Positions 1 through 9,014 are shown, counted from the first letter of the stretch. The stretch is DNA of 64,000 bases from PZPK01 sp965230795 (GCA_965230795.1 OZ246020.1:124001-188000); one strand, 5' to 3'. Notes: generated by a model from the letters alone, not told the origin. A program made the numbers and translations.

Positions 1-550
1 CAAAGTACTTGAGAATCCACTCTTGTTTCAGATCCAAAAGCTTTCGTGCGCTGTAAATGCCCTCTCTGGCTTTCTGCAATGCAGGCAAACTGATATCCGT
101 TGCGGTAACGCCGTACAAAGGTGCTCGCTCCAGACTCTCAAAAATCTCATGCGCCAGAATAGCCAAGGTGTATGGCTCCTCACCAGTACAACAGCCGACA
201 CTCCAGATGTTGATTGCATGTGAGGATTCACTTTCCGCGATACGCTCTTCCAGAAAGCGTGCAAACAAGGCGAGTGATTCAGGATTCCGGTAGAAGCGGG
301 TCTCCTGAACCATCAGTCGATCTACCAGCGTTGTCCATTCAACTATGCCAGCAGGCTTGGCCAGAACTTTAGCCAGATACTGATCGTAATCGGTGCAATT
401 GATTTCCCGCATGCGAATCGTAAGGTTGGATTGCAGCAACGATTTACGCTCGATGGGGATATACATGCCTGTGCGCTCCTCCAGGAGTGCCTGCCACATT
501 AAAAACTGTGCGTCACTGAGTACCGGAAAAGGCACTTGCTCCCAGTTCAT
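1..550 (-). CDS. pilK: PilK, CheR-type chemoreceptor methyltransferase (3' end outside window)
   Basis: The reading frame runs off the window start, so only the first 183 codons are present. It should transfer methyl groups from S-adenosylmethionine to glutamates of the neighbouring receptor PilJ, setting adaptation of the Pil-Chp system in the cytoplasm. The N-terminal part (about residues 18-60, LLEERTGMYIP...) resembles the CheR alpha domain. The SAM-binding segment IWSVGCCTGEEPYTLAI follows near residue 120 and carries the GxxTGEEPY signature of CheR. MVQETRFYRNP before it is the typical substrate-proximal motif. The ATG at 550 has a good GGAAGG ribosome site seven bases upstream. It follows pilJ by 80 bp, the order seen in Pseudomonas pilGHIJK. 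Identity is firm; the catalytic C-terminus cannot be checked. Confidence 0.9.
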   Translation of the reverse strand, partial: MNWEQVPFPVLSDAQFLMWQALLEERTGMYIPIERKSLLQSNLTIRMREINCTDYDQYLAKVLAKPAGIVEWTTLVDRLMVQETRFYRNPESLALFARFLEERIAESESSHAINIWSVGCCTGEEPYTLAILAHEIFESLERAPLYGVTATDISLPALQKAREGIYSARKLLDLKQEWILKYF

Positions 551-630
551 AATCGAGCCTTCCAACTGATGCTCGCCAAATACCTGCTGCACCTCACTAT
601 CCTGCAACACTAGCCACTGCGAGCTTAAGC

Positions 631-2700
631 CTAGGCGACGTTGGCTTCATCAGTCGCAGGCAATTCACCATCTGCATCATCGGCTGGCAGCTTGAAGCCT
701 GATACCGACGCACGCAACTGACTCGCCATTTCGGCAAGGTTACCGATCGATTTCGCAGTGGCGTTGGTACCCGCTGAAGTTTGCGAGGTAATTTCCTGGA
801 TAACATTCATCGTGTTGGAAATATGGCCTGCCGACAAAGACTGTTGACGTGATGCGTTCGAAATGTTCTGGATCAGGTCTGCCAGGTTCATGGATACGGT
901 TTCGATTTCTTCCAGTGCCACACCCGCGTCTTGCGCCAATCGGGCTCCACGTACCACTTCCGCCGTCGTATGTTCCATCGAAATAACAGCTTCGTTGGTA
1001 TCCGTCTGTGTCGTTTTCACCAGCGCCTCGATCTGTTTGGTCGCTGCTGAGGAACGTTCCGCCAGTCGCTGTACCTCGTCCGCAACAACCGCGAAGCCTC
1101 GACCGGCATCACCGGCCATCGATGCCTGAATGGCCGCGTTCAAGGAAAGAATGTTGGTCTGGTCAGCAATGTCGTTGATCAAGGATACGATATCCCCGAT
1201 TTCCTGAGATGATTCACCCAGTCGCTTGATTCGCTTCGAAGTTTCCTGAATCTGTTCGCGGATTGTATCCATGCCGTGAATCGTATTCTGTACCACTTCG
1301 GCACCTTTCTTGGCGATGGTTACCGAGCGCTCCGCAACCGCGGCAGATTCTGCGGCGTTAGAGGATACCTGATCGATCGATACAGCCATTTCATTAACCG
1401 CTGCAGAAGCTCCCGCAATTTCCTGTGCCTGATGCTCGGAAGAATCAGCAAGATGCATTGCTGTACTCTGTGTTTCCTGGGCAGAGGATGCAACCTGCAA
1501 GGCCGTATCCCGAATGGCTTTTACCAGCCCGCGCATCTGGTCGATCGCGAAGTTGATAGAGTCGGCAATGGCTCCCGTGAAATCCTCGGTTACTGTCGCT
1601 TCCGTGGTCAGGTCACCATCAGCGAGATCGGCAAGTTCGTCAAGCAATCGCAAGATAGCGTTCTGATTCTGCTCATTCTGTTCTTCCGTCAAGCGGAGGC
1701 GGTTCTGACTCTCCTGATAAAGCATCCAGCCAATCACGACGATGATGCCGATGATCAGGGCCAGTATGAAATATGCAAGGGTCGGGCTCACGGCGCGCTC
1801 GTCAGCCTGAGTCTGGAAACTGGTAGACAGGGTTGTTGTTTCACTCAACAGCGTGATTGAGTTTGTGAAAATTGAATTGGCTGCGTTGCGTACCTTGAAC
1901 AGTTCAGGAGAGGTTTCCAGAATCGCCTGTACGTTGGAGTTAACAAACTCGAACAGTTCGGCAATCGCTTCCAGACCGTAGATGGCATCTTCGTCCGTTA
2001 CCTGCGAGATCTCCATGGCTTCGTTGCCTTCAAACATGGAGTTCAATACGCGTCCAAAGAGTGTGGCGTCCTCACCAAAACGGTTCGCGGCGATGGCCGC
2101 ATCCTCATCACCAGTCAGGATGTTGTTGACACTTCGTACAATCCGTTCAGCACGCAGAGACTGACGCTCTGCAACCGAGATCTGGTCTGCCGGAGCATCA
2201 TTTTCCAGCAGAATCATGACAACGTCTTCGTATTCAATCTGCAATTGGGGGATGGTTTCATTGAGCGTCGCGGCGATCTGGTGAAGGGTCAGGACCGTAT
2301 CTTGGTTGTCGAGAATCCGGTCAGCATTGGTTTTTACAATCTCCCAGGTCTCGGTCACCCCCGTCTCCTGAGGCAAATCCGAAGCGGGCAGTCCGGTCTC
2401 TTCGTTGCCGTTTACGATCAATCCAAGTTTGCGCTCAAAATCATCCCGGGAACGTTTCAACTGCTCAAAGGCCTCTTCTTTACCGGAAGCTGCCTCCGTC
2501 GCGTTTTTCGCAACCTCCTGAGAAAGAACCCGCAAATCCCCTGCGTAGCCAGCATATTCCTTGTCGTAATTACTATCACGAACAATCATGTAGGACACCC
2601 AGAAGAGTGTGAGCAACAGGAATACCAGCACACCACCCAAGATGAGGATGCGCGAGTTGTTGCCCTGATCTGCGCTGAATTTTCCAGATATGATTTTCAT
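631..2700 (-). CDS. pilJ: PilJ, methyl-accepting chemoreceptor of the type IV pilus chemosensory system
   Basis: Inner-membrane receptor that controls the PilI/ChpA complex and through it twitching motility. The 689 residues contain a first membrane helix at about 17-40, a periplasmic region of roughly 270 residues with the two PilJ-type sensor modules, a second helix at about 315-335 (YFILALIIGIIVVIGWML), a HAMP-like linker and a long cytoplasmic coiled-coil signalling domain. The hairpin tip reads INDIADQTNILSLNAAIQ followed by GDAGRGFAVVADEV, which is the PilJ variant of the receptor tip (IQ instead of the usual IEA). The ATG at 2700 is preceded by GGAGCCAGGAA. The gene lies between pilI (62 bp upstream) and pilK. 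Size matches Pseudomonas PilJ (about 680 residues). Confidence 0.96.
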   Translation of the reverse strand: MKIISGKFSADQGNNSRILILGGVLVFLLLTLFWVSYMIVRDSNYDKEYAGYAGDLRVLSQEVAKNATEAASGKEEAFEQLKRSRDDFERKLGLIVNGNEETGLPASDLPQETGVTETWEIVKTNADRILDNQDTVLTLHQIAATLNETIPQLQIEYEDVVMILLENDAPADQISVAERQSLRAERIVRSVNNILTGDEDAAIAANRFGEDATLFGRVLNSMFEGNEAMEISQVTDEDAIYGLEAIAELFEFVNSNVQAILETSPELFKVRNAANSIFTNSITLLSETTTLSTSFQTQADERAVSPTLAYFILALIIGIIVVIGWMLYQESQNRLRLTEEQNEQNQNAILRLLDELADLADGDLTTEATVTEDFTGAIADSINFAIDQMRGLVKAIRDTALQVASSAQETQSTAMHLADSSEHQAQEIAGASAAVNEMAVSIDQVSSNAAESAAVAERSVTIAKKGAEVVQNTIHGMDTIREQIQETSKRIKRLGESSQEIGDIVSLINDIADQTNILSLNAAIQASMAGDAGRGFAVVADEVQRLAERSSAATKQIEALVKTTQTDTNEAVISMEHTTAEVVRGARLAQDAGVALEEIETVSMNLADLIQNISNASRQQSLSAGHISNTMNVIQEITSQTSAGTNATAKSIGNLAEMASQLRASVSGFKLPADDADGELPATDEANVA

Positions 2701-2762
2701 TTCCTGGCTCCCGGCCTTAACAAACTAATTGTTGGTTATCGGATATCTCTAATTTGCGATTG

Positions 2763-3317
2763 CTATCTTGAACCGACAGCAACATCGAGAAAATTTGGAT
2801 CCTCTGTCAATACAAAGGTATCGAAGACATTCCATTGAATGTCATTCTTCATGTATCTGCCTTTCACAAAGGGCTGAATTGCCGCAGGCAAGCGATCAGA
2901 AACTTCATTCTCAAAGCTGTCCGCAGAGAAATACTGCATCCCTAAAACACCGTCTACAATGAACCCACTTAAAATATCTTCGTACTCAATGACCAGAACC
3001 CGCTTGTCACGGCTTTTGGCTGAGCTGTGCCCCAATCCGAAAAAACGCCCCAAATCCATAACGGGCAAAAGCCGGCCGCGCACATTGGCAACGCCCAGCA
3101 TCCAGCTTTGCACACCAGGTACCGCAGTAAATTTGGGAACATGAAGAATTTCAGAGACCGATCCCATGGCCGCAACGTAATGGGTATCGGCGATGGTAAA
3201 ACCGATACCATTCCACAACTCAACGGCCTGATCTTGTTCGGGAAGGCCCGCCGCAAGTTCGATGCTTTTGCGAGCTATGTCACTTAAAACATCAAATGGG
3301 TTGGCGGAAGAAGACAT
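2763..3317 (-). CDS. pilI: PilI, CheW-like adaptor protein
   Basis: A 184-residue CheW-domain protein that couples the receptor PilJ to the ChpA histidine kinase in the cytoplasm. The CheW fold is recognisable from residue about 35 on: GIGFTIADTHYVAAMGSV, then the characteristic VPGVQSWMLGVANVRGRLLP and MDLGRFFGLG. An N-terminal extension of about 30 residues precedes the domain, as in Pseudomonas PilI (178 residues). It sits 17 bp downstream of pilH and 62 bp upstream of pilJ in one transcription direction, so it is almost certainly cotranscribed with them. Confidence 0.94.
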   Translation of the reverse strand: MSSSANPFDVLSDIARKSIELAAGLPEQDQAVELWNGIGFTIADTHYVAAMGSVSEILHVPKFTAVPGVQSWMLGVANVRGRLLPVMDLGRFFGLGHSSAKSRDKRVLVIEYEDILSGFIVDGVLGMQYFSADSFENEVSDRLPAAIQPFVKGRYMKNDIQWNVFDTFVLTEDPNFLDVAVGSR

Positions 3318-3334
3318 AATGGGCTGATAAAACC

Positions 3335-3697
3335 TTAACTGAGAAGCTCATTGATGGTCTTGGTCAGGCTTTCCTCACTAACAGGCTTAACCAGATAGCC
3401 TTTTGCACCCTGACGCGTACCCCAGACCCGATCGGTTTCCTGATCTTTTGTAGTGACAATTATCACCGGAATATCCGCTGTTTCAGGCGCCCGAGTGAGC
3501 TGCCGAGTTGCCTGGAAACCATTCAGGCCAGGCATCACCACGTCCATCAAAATCAGGTCGGGCTTTTCAGAACGGGCAACTGCAACCCCGTCGGCACCGT
3601 TATCAGCGGTGATCACTTCGTGATTGTTGCGTTCAAGGATGGTGGAAATCTTGCGAATCTCCGTTGGTGAATCATCCACTATTAAAATTCGAGCCAT
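3335..3697 (-). CDS. pilH: PilH, single-domain response regulator
   Basis: A 120-residue CheY-like receiver of the Pil-Chp system; in Pseudomonas PilH is associated with retraction control and acts as a phosphate sink for ChpA. The acidic pair D8-D9, the phosphoacceptor D52 (LILMDVVMPG), the conserved T in IIVTTKD and the KP of YLVKPVSEE are all present. I chose the ATG at 3697 because GGGGGA sits directly upstream; an in-frame TTG 15 bases earlier lacks such a site and would add five residues. It is 56 bp downstream of pilG and 17 bp upstream of pilI. Confidence 0.95.
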   Translation of the reverse strand: MARILIVDDSPTEIRKISTILERNNHEVITADNGADGVAVARSEKPDLILMDVVMPGLNGFQATRQLTRAPETADIPVIIVTTKDQETDRVWGTRQGAKGYLVKPVSEESLTKTINELLS

Positions 3698-3753
3698 GGT
3701 TCCCCCAAGCAAATACTTGTATAACTCCTGAGAGCAATTTGTTTCATAAATTT

Positions 3754-4143
3754 TTAAGTTGCCGCCGGCATGTGATTGCGAATCGTGTTCAGCAATTCGT
3801 CTTTGCTGAAGGGCTTGGTCAAATACTGATCTGATCCCACGATTCGGCCCTTGGCCTTGTCGAACAAGCCGTCCTTACTGGACAACATAATGACAGGTGT
3901 TGATTTGAAAGCACTGTTGTTCTTTATCAACGCACAGGTTTGATATCCATCGAGCCGCGGCATCATGATGTCGACAAATATGATGTCCGGGTGTGAATCC
4001 GCGATTTTAGCCAGCGCATCAAACCCATCCGTCGCAGTGATAACAGTGCAGCCTACCTTCTTGAGGAGGGTTTCAGCCGTTCGACGAATGGTTTTACTAT
4101 CGTCGATCACCATTATTTTCAGATTTTCAAAATTCTCTTCCAT
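3754..4143 (-). CDS. pilG: PilG, single-domain response regulator
   Basis: A 129-residue CheY-like receiver, first gene of the pilGHIJK series. In Pseudomonas PilG promotes pilus extension and cAMP synthesis. Receiver residues are intact: D14-D15, phosphoacceptor D58 (IIFVDIMMPRLDGYQT), the S of IMLSSKDG and K of YLTKPFSKD. It differs from PilH in an N-terminal extension of about six residues (MEENFENLK). The upstream 370 bp separate it from the divergent gshB and must contain the operon promoter. Confidence 0.95.
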   Translation of the reverse strand: MEENFENLKIMVIDDSKTIRRTAETLLKKVGCTVITATDGFDALAKIADSHPDIIFVDIMMPRLDGYQTCALIKNNSAFKSTPVIMLSSKDGLFDKAKGRIVGSDQYLTKPFSKDELLNTIRNHMPAAT

Positions 4144-4513
4144 TATCTAGCAGCCTGGGGCACTTGAAGACATACTCAGCGCACAAACCCGAACCCCTGA
4201 GTCGAGCATTACGCACTACCTTGTCCACCTAAAAACTAAGGGACATTAATTCACTATAGACCAATATGTTAACAGTGTTTTCTAATGCAGATTCACGATT
4301 CACATCATAACCATCTATTATTTATAGTTTAATCACGAAATCTTGGAAAGAAATTGTTTTATATAAAATGTAATGAATGTAAATATCGTCTAGAATCTGT
4401 TCGCCTGTCTGTCGCCACATTAATGTGAATCAAAAACTATTGGCAATGCGAACACCTTTTTTGGTCCTGAATACCATAAGACTAGTACAAATATTCTGTT
4501 TAGCAGGAATTAA
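4144..4513. promoter_or_regulatory. Divergent intergenic region between pilG and gshB
   Basis: This 370-bp, AT-rich spacer holds no credible gene and must carry the promoters of the pil operon (minus) and gshB (plus). Visible structure: a perfect 12-bp palindrome CACATTAATGTG at 4416-4427; GATTCACAT at 4298-4306 matched as an inverted copy by ATGTGAATC at 4423-4431; and a tandem ATTCACG/ATTCACA just before the first copy. I could not assign confident -35/-10 pairs. The inverted pair could be an operator, but no known consensus fits well. Confidence 0.5.
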
Positions 4514-5467
4514 ATGACGATTAAATTCGGAATCGTGATGGACCCGATCGCGGCCATCAATATAAAGAAAGACAGTAGCTTTGCCATGGCACTCGCTGCG
4601 CAACAGCGCGGCTGGGAACTCATTTACCTTGAACAGGATGACCTTTTCCTGGATCAGGGCAGAGCCATGGCTTCCATGAGAACGCTGAAGGTAAAACGAG
4701 ACCCGGAAAATTGGTTTGAACTGGGCCCGCGCTACGAAGCTAATCTGTCTTCACTTGATGTTATCTGCATGCGCAAAGACCCTCCCGTCGACGCCGAGTT
4801 TATAACCACTACCTATATTCTGGAGCGGGCTGAGCGAGAAGGCAGCCTGATCATTAATCGTCCCCAGAGCCTGCGAGACTGTAACGAAAAACTCTTTGCC
4901 ACAGAGTTTCCCCAATGCTGCCCCGAAGGGCTTGTGGCTCGCGATACAGAGAGATTGAAGGCGTTTTTGGAGCAACATCGGAACGTGATATATAAACCGC
5001 TGGACGGAATGGGTGGCGCGTCGATTTTTCATGTAAAGCATGGGGATGCAAACCTTGGAGTAATTCTCGAAACGCTCACTCATCATGGCAGTCGTCAGAT
5101 TATGGCTCAACGCTATTTGCCAGAGATCAAGGCTGGGGACAAGCGTATACTGATTATCGACGGTGAAGCCGTGCCCTATGCTTTGGCTCGGATTCCCAAC
5201 GAAGGTGAACATCGCGGCAATCTTGCAGCTGGAGGTCGCGGCGAGGCACAGCCCTTAACGGATAGAGACCGTTGGATCGTAGACCAGATTCGCGACACCT
5301 TAATAATGAAAGGATTACTGTTCGTGGGCATTGATGTGATTGGTGATTACCTCACCGAGATTAATGTCACCAGTCCAACCTGCATACAGGAACTGGATAG
5401 TGCTTGTAACCTGGATATCGGGGGCAGTTTAATGAATGCCATCGAAAAACGGCTCAAGATCAGATAG
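4514..5467 (+). CDS. gshB: Glutathione synthetase
   Basis: ATP-grasp ligase that joins gamma-glutamylcysteine and glycine to make glutathione in the cytoplasm. The 317 residues match the E. coli enzyme (316). Recognisable parts are the N-terminal KFGIVMDPIAAINIKKDSS, the middle SLIINRPQSLRDCNEKL and LDGMGGASIF (ATP-binding loop), and the C-terminal GIDVIGDYLTEINVTSPT that supplies metal ligands. The ATG at 4514 follows AGGAATTAA. Position beside pilG and tonB is the same as in Pseudomonas. Confidence 0.97.
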   Translation: MTIKFGIVMDPIAAINIKKDSSFAMALAAQQRGWELIYLEQDDLFLDQGRAMASMRTLKVKRDPENWFELGPRYEANLSSLDVICMRKDPPVDAEFITTTYILERAEREGSLIINRPQSLRDCNEKLFATEFPQCCPEGLVARDTERLKAFLEQHRNVIYKPLDGMGGASIFHVKHGDANLGVILETLTHHGSRQIMAQRYLPEIKAGDKRILIIDGEAVPYALARIPNEGEHRGNLAAGGRGEAQPLTDRDRWIVDQIRDTLIMKGLLFVGIDVIGDYLTEINVTSPTCIQELDSACNLDIGGSLMNAIEKRLKIR

Positions 5468-5516
5468 TGGCGAACACTAATGCCGCGACACATAACAAAA
5501 GACAGGGGATAACGAC

Positions 5517-6389
5517 GTGTCTTTGATAGCTGAAAGCCGGGTCAGTGCGGGAGATCGGCTCAGTTTTACAGTGTTTCTTGCTATCGCCCTGCATACGATG
5601 GTGGTGCTGACAGACTTCATCCAGGAGGACCCAGAGCCGGTGCCATTCACGATGGAAATTACGCTGGCGCGGCACGATGACGAACAGGCACCGGAAAAAG
5701 CAGATTTTCTAGCACAAAGTAATCAGCAGGGCAGTGGGACATTAGAAGAACAAGCAAAAATCACCGCGACTAGTCAATCTGTGCAACAAAGTGTCGTTCC
5801 CCAGCCCGCAGCCTCTTCTCCACCACCTCAAACCCAGTCGCCCCAACAAGAGCGCAGTGCTGTAGTTACAACGGCGGGCGAAACGACAAGAAAGCGGCCT
5901 TCACTGTTCGAGAAAGCCCTGGAAAAGCGGCAACTGGAACAACCCAAACCTCAACAATCTATCCTTGAACGCAGCCTTGAAATTGCTCAGCTTGAGGCCA
6001 GTCTCGATAATCAGATTCAAAACTATGCGAAGCGTCCAAGAGTGACTCGCTTAACTGCCGCTTCGACGATGAAGGCGGTTGATGCAAGATATGTTGAAAA
6101 TGTGGTCGCAAAAATTGAACGCATTGGCAAACAATATTTCCCCCAGGAGGGCAACAAGAAACTCTATGGCAAGCCTCGCATGTCCATCGCTATATATTCG
6201 GATGGCAGCATCCGCGACGTGAAAGTTCTGCAAAGTTCAGGCAACCTCGTGCTTGATTCGAAAACCATTGATATTGTGCGTCGGGCTGCACCATTCGCGC
6301 CATTTCCAAAGGACGTTCGCAAAGAGCGGGATGTACTGGAACTTATCCGGACGTTTTCTTACAACCGAGGCGGCGTTTCCAGTTATTGA
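5517..6389 (+). CDS. tonB: TonB-family energy transducer
   Basis: A 290-residue periplasm-spanning protein expected to work with ExbB/ExbD or a similar motor. It has a short cytoplasmic N-terminus, one membrane helix at about 15-33 (FTVFLAIALHTMVVLTD), a long Gln/Pro/Glu-rich linker (about 60-180) and a C-terminal TonB domain (about 210-285: PRMSIAIYSDGSIRDVKVL ... FAPFPKDVR). The start is a GTG at 5517 with AGGGG eight bases upstream. Its place next to the pil chemosensory genes and gshB matches the Pseudomonas tonB3 locus, whose product is needed for twitching motility; a similar link here is inference. It lies 49 bp after gshB and could be cotranscribed. Confidence 0.88.
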   Translation: MSLIAESRVSAGDRLSFTVFLAIALHTMVVLTDFIQEDPEPVPFTMEITLARHDDEQAPEKADFLAQSNQQGSGTLEEQAKITATSQSVQQSVVPQPAASSPPPQTQSPQQERSAVVTTAGETTRKRPSLFEKALEKRQLEQPKPQQSILERSLEIAQLEASLDNQIQNYAKRPRVTRLTAASTMKAVDARYVENVVAKIERIGKQYFPQEGNKKLYGKPRMSIAIYSDGSIRDVKVLQSSGNLVLDSKTIDIVRRAAPFAPFPKDVRKERDVLELIRTFSYNRGGVSSY

Positions 6390-6488
6390 AAGCTGAATCA
6401 AGGTTTTGGGGCTGAATTTAATCTTTGCATAGCATGAATTGTTCGCCACAACTTGCCAAAGCTGACGCGCAAAGTGATACTTGTACCC

Positions 6489-7046
6489 ATGCCTGACCAG
6501 TTTGCAAACCTGCAACACCACTTCCTTATCGCGATGCCACAGATGCTGGATCCAAACTTCAGTGGCACACTGACCTATTTATGTGAGCATAACGAGCAGG
6601 GCGCCATGGGCATCATTGTGAATCGCCCCAGTGAATTTGCCCTCGGCGATATACTCGAACAACTGGATATTGATCTCGATACCCCCGATCAGGCCATCTA
6701 TGTGGGCGGTCCTGTCCAACTCGAACGCGGTTTCATTCTTCATACGGACCCCCGAGACTGGCAGTCCACTCTGGATATTGCTGAGGGGATTCGATTGTCC
6801 ACTTCCAAGGATATTCTCGCTGCAATTGCTGCAGGAGAGGGCCCCGACGACTACCTGATTGCACTCGGATATGCCGGCTGGGGTGCGGGTCAACTGGAAC
6901 AGGAGTTGTCCGAGAACGCCTGGCTCACATGTCGAGCCAATGAGGACGTTCTGTTCCATACTGACAATGACGCCAAACTGGCCAAAGCGCTCGCAATCCT
7001 GGGCATTACGCCCAATCAATTGAGCAATCAAACAGGTCACGCCTGA
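6489..7046 (+). CDS. yqgE: YqgE/AlgH family protein
   Basis: A 185-residue member of the conserved YqgE/AlgH family, of unsettled molecular function. The family signature near the N-terminus is clear: NLQHHFLIAMPQMLDP, CEHNEQGAMGIIVNRP, and later IYVGGPV and ALGYAGWGAGQLE. I chose the ATG at 6489, which gives the length of E. coli YqgE (187) and places NLQHHF at the expected site; no strong ribosome site is seen, and in-frame TTG at 6453 or GTG at 6474 are alternatives. The stop codon abuts the ruvX start, so the two are translationally coupled, as is common for yqgE-ruvX. Confidence 0.92.
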   Translation: MPDQFANLQHHFLIAMPQMLDPNFSGTLTYLCEHNEQGAMGIIVNRPSEFALGDILEQLDIDLDTPDQAIYVGGPVQLERGFILHTDPRDWQSTLDIAEGIRLSTSKDILAAIAAGEGPDDYLIALGYAGWGAGQLEQELSENAWLTCRANEDVLFHTDNDAKLAKALAILGITPNQLSNQTGHA

Positions 7047-7475
7047 ATGAGTCACACCTATCTCAGCTTTGATTTCGGATTAAAGCGCTTTGGTGTCGCT
7101 GTAGGCAACGATCTGATTTGTACAGCAAGTGACCTCCATCCCATTCCCGCCAGAGATGGAATTCCCGACTGGGACAAAATCACCGCCTTGGTTGAGGAAT
7201 GGAAACCAAGCGGTTTTGTCGTCGGTCTACCTTTAAACATGGATGGCAGCGAAAGTGATATGTCCATGCGAGCTCGAAAGTTTGGCAAACGACTTAAAGG
7301 AAGGTTCAATAAAGAAGTCGCCATGGTCGATGAACGCTTAAGCAGCTTTGAAGCCAAGCAACAGGCGAAAAACCAGCGGAGCATCCACGATTTCGGCCAG
7401 CATTCTGTTGATGGCGTAGCGGCTTGCCTGATCCTCGAAACTTGGCTCTCTAACCAGGATACTCAACATGCATGA
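7047..7475 (+). CDS. ruvX: RuvX/YqgF, Holliday-junction-resolvase-like RNase H-fold nuclease
   Basis: A 142-residue YqgF protein; the family is implicated in 16S rRNA 5' end processing and is often annotated as a putative Holliday junction resolvase. Motifs are complete: SFDFGLKRFGVAVGN at the N-terminus (first catalytic Asp), FVVGLPLNMDGSES in the middle, MVDERLSSFEA (Glu), and HSVDGVAACLILE near the end (last Asp). It begins immediately after the yqgE stop and overlaps pyrR by eight bases. Confidence 0.95.
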   Translation: MSHTYLSFDFGLKRFGVAVGNDLICTASDLHPIPARDGIPDWDKITALVEEWKPSGFVVGLPLNMDGSESDMSMRARKFGKRLKGRFNKEVAMVDERLSSFEAKQQAKNQRSIHDFGQHSVDGVAACLILETWLSNQDTQHA

Positions 7476-7989
7476 CAATCAAGCGGTCGAAGCACTTTTG
7501 CATTCGATGGCCGAAGAATTAAAGCAATACCTTGCACACCAAAAGATTGATCACTGTGAATTTGTCGGTATTCGTACCGGCGGCGTTTGGGTGGCCAAAG
7601 CAATCCAAGAGTTACTGGATAATGAACAGGCCTTGGGCGAACTGGATATTTCCTTTTACCGCGACGATTTCACTCGCATTGGTCTAAATCCGACCGTTTC
7701 ACCTTCCAGTCTGCCATTTGAGACCGAAGGCAAGCATCTCGTACTGTTTGATGACGTGCTGATGTCAGGACGAACCGTGCGTGCCGCCATGAACGAGCTC
7801 TTCGATTACGGCCGACCTGCAAGCATCACTCTGGCGGTGCTAATTGATCTCAATCGCCCTGAACTGCCTATTCGCCCCAATATCGTTGGTGCCAATCTAT
7901 CGTTACAGGCGCACGAGCGCATTAAACTTGTCGGCCCGGACGATTTGAGCCTGGAAATTGAACACATAAACACAAGTGAAAACGAATAA
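7468..7989 (+). CDS. pyrR: PyrR, pyrimidine regulator / uracil phosphoribosyltransferase
   Basis: A 173-residue type I phosphoribosyltransferase-fold protein. The PRPP-binding loop HLVLFDDVLMSGRTVRAA is intact, with FVGIRTGGVWVA and ISFYRDDFTRIG as further family signatures. In Bacillus PyrR senses UMP/UTP and binds pyr mRNA; in pseudomonads pyrR also heads the pyrB-pyrC' pair. No attenuator hairpin is obvious in the short spacer before pyrB (10 bp). The first codons overlap ruvX, showing operon organisation. The regulatory role is known for the family but not shown by this sequence. Confidence 0.94.
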   Translation: MHDNQAVEALLHSMAEELKQYLAHQKIDHCEFVGIRTGGVWVAKAIQELLDNEQALGELDISFYRDDFTRIGLNPTVSPSSLPFETEGKHLVLFDDVLMSGRTVRAAMNELFDYGRPASITLAVLIDLNRPELPIRPNIVGANLSLQAHERIKLVGPDDLSLEIEHINTSENE

Positions 7990-7999
7990 TAGGCGCATC

Positions 8000-8989
8000 A
8001 TGCAAACACCTAATGAATCCAGTATTCAACTTACTTCAACGGGTCGCCTAAAGCATTTTCTGACCGTATCGGGGATTAGCCGCGAATTGCTCACCGAAAT
8101 TCTTGATACCGCCGATTCATTCATCGAGGTAGGGGAGCGCAACATCAAAAAGGTCCCACTGCTTCGGGGAAAAACCGTCGTCAATTTGTTTTTCGAAGCC
8201 AGCACCCGAACTCGTAGCACCTTCGAGCTCGCTGCCAAACGCTTGTCGGCAGACGTTCTCAACATCAATATCAGCACGTCCGCAACATCAAAAGGGGAAT
8301 CCCTGTCAGACATGCTGCGAAATCTGGAAGCCATGGCCAGCGACATGTTCATCGTGCGTCATTCACAAAGTGGCGCGGCACATTTTATAGCCGAGTGTGT
8401 TACGCCTGGTGTCGCTATCGTGAATGCGGGCGATGGCTGGCATGCCCATCCTACGCAAGCCATGCTTGACATGTTGACAATTCGTCAAAAGAAAGGACAG
8501 TTTGAAGGCCTCAAAGTTGGCATTGTTGGTGATATCCTGCACTCGCGTGTCGCGCGCTCCCAAATCCGTGCTCTCAATACTCTGGGGGTTGCAGAGGTAA
8601 GGGTGATCGCGCCCAATACACTTTTACCTGAAAAGGTAGAGGCCCTGGGTGTATCCGTTTACAACGATATGGACGCAGGACTCGACGATGTCGACGTTAT
8701 CATCATGCTTCGACTGCAGCGAGAGCGCATGCAAGGAGCGCTGCTCCCGAGCGAACAGGAATACTATCACTCATACGGACTGACGCGGGAGCGACTACAA
8801 CGGGCAAAACCAGACGCTATTGTCATGCATCCCGGACCAATCAATCGGGGCGTTGAGATTGAATCCGAAGTAGCGGACGGAAACCAATCAGTGATCCTCG
8901 ACCAGGTCACCAACGGAATTGCTGTTCGAATGGCCGTGTTATCCATGGCAATGAGCGGCCAGACAGAAGCCAATCAAATCACCAAGTAA
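8000..8989 (+). CDS. pyrB: Aspartate carbamoyltransferase catalytic chain
   Basis: Transfers carbamoyl from carbamoyl phosphate to aspartate, the committed step of UMP synthesis. The 329 residues carry the carbamoyl-phosphate loop FFEASTRTRSTFELAAKRL near residue 60 and MHPGPINRGVEI near residue 280. I chose the ATG at 8000, eleven bases after the pyrR stop; an in-frame GTG at 7976 would overlap pyrR and add eight residues. There is no pyrI nearby; instead an inactive dihydroorotase homologue follows after 25 bp, the arrangement of the large Pseudomonas-type ATCase holoenzyme. Confidence 0.97.
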   Translation: MQTPNESSIQLTSTGRLKHFLTVSGISRELLTEILDTADSFIEVGERNIKKVPLLRGKTVVNLFFEASTRTRSTFELAAKRLSADVLNINISTSATSKGESLSDMLRNLEAMASDMFIVRHSQSGAAHFIAECVTPGVAIVNAGDGWHAHPTQAMLDMLTIRQKKGQFEGLKVGIVGDILHSRVARSQIRALNTLGVAEVRVIAPNTLLPEKVEALGVSVYNDMDAGLDDVDVIIMLRLQRERMQGALLPSEQEYYHSYGLTRERLQRAKPDAIVMHPGPINRGVEIESEVADGNQSVILDQVTNGIAVRMAVLSMAMSGQTEANQITK

Positions 8990-9014
8990 ACTGCTATAGC
9001 CTCTGAGACAAAGC

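Noticed and set aside
1276..1860. 194-codon plus-strand open frame antisense to pilJ
   Set aside because: It lies fully inside the PilJ signalling domain coding region and has no recognisable protein features.
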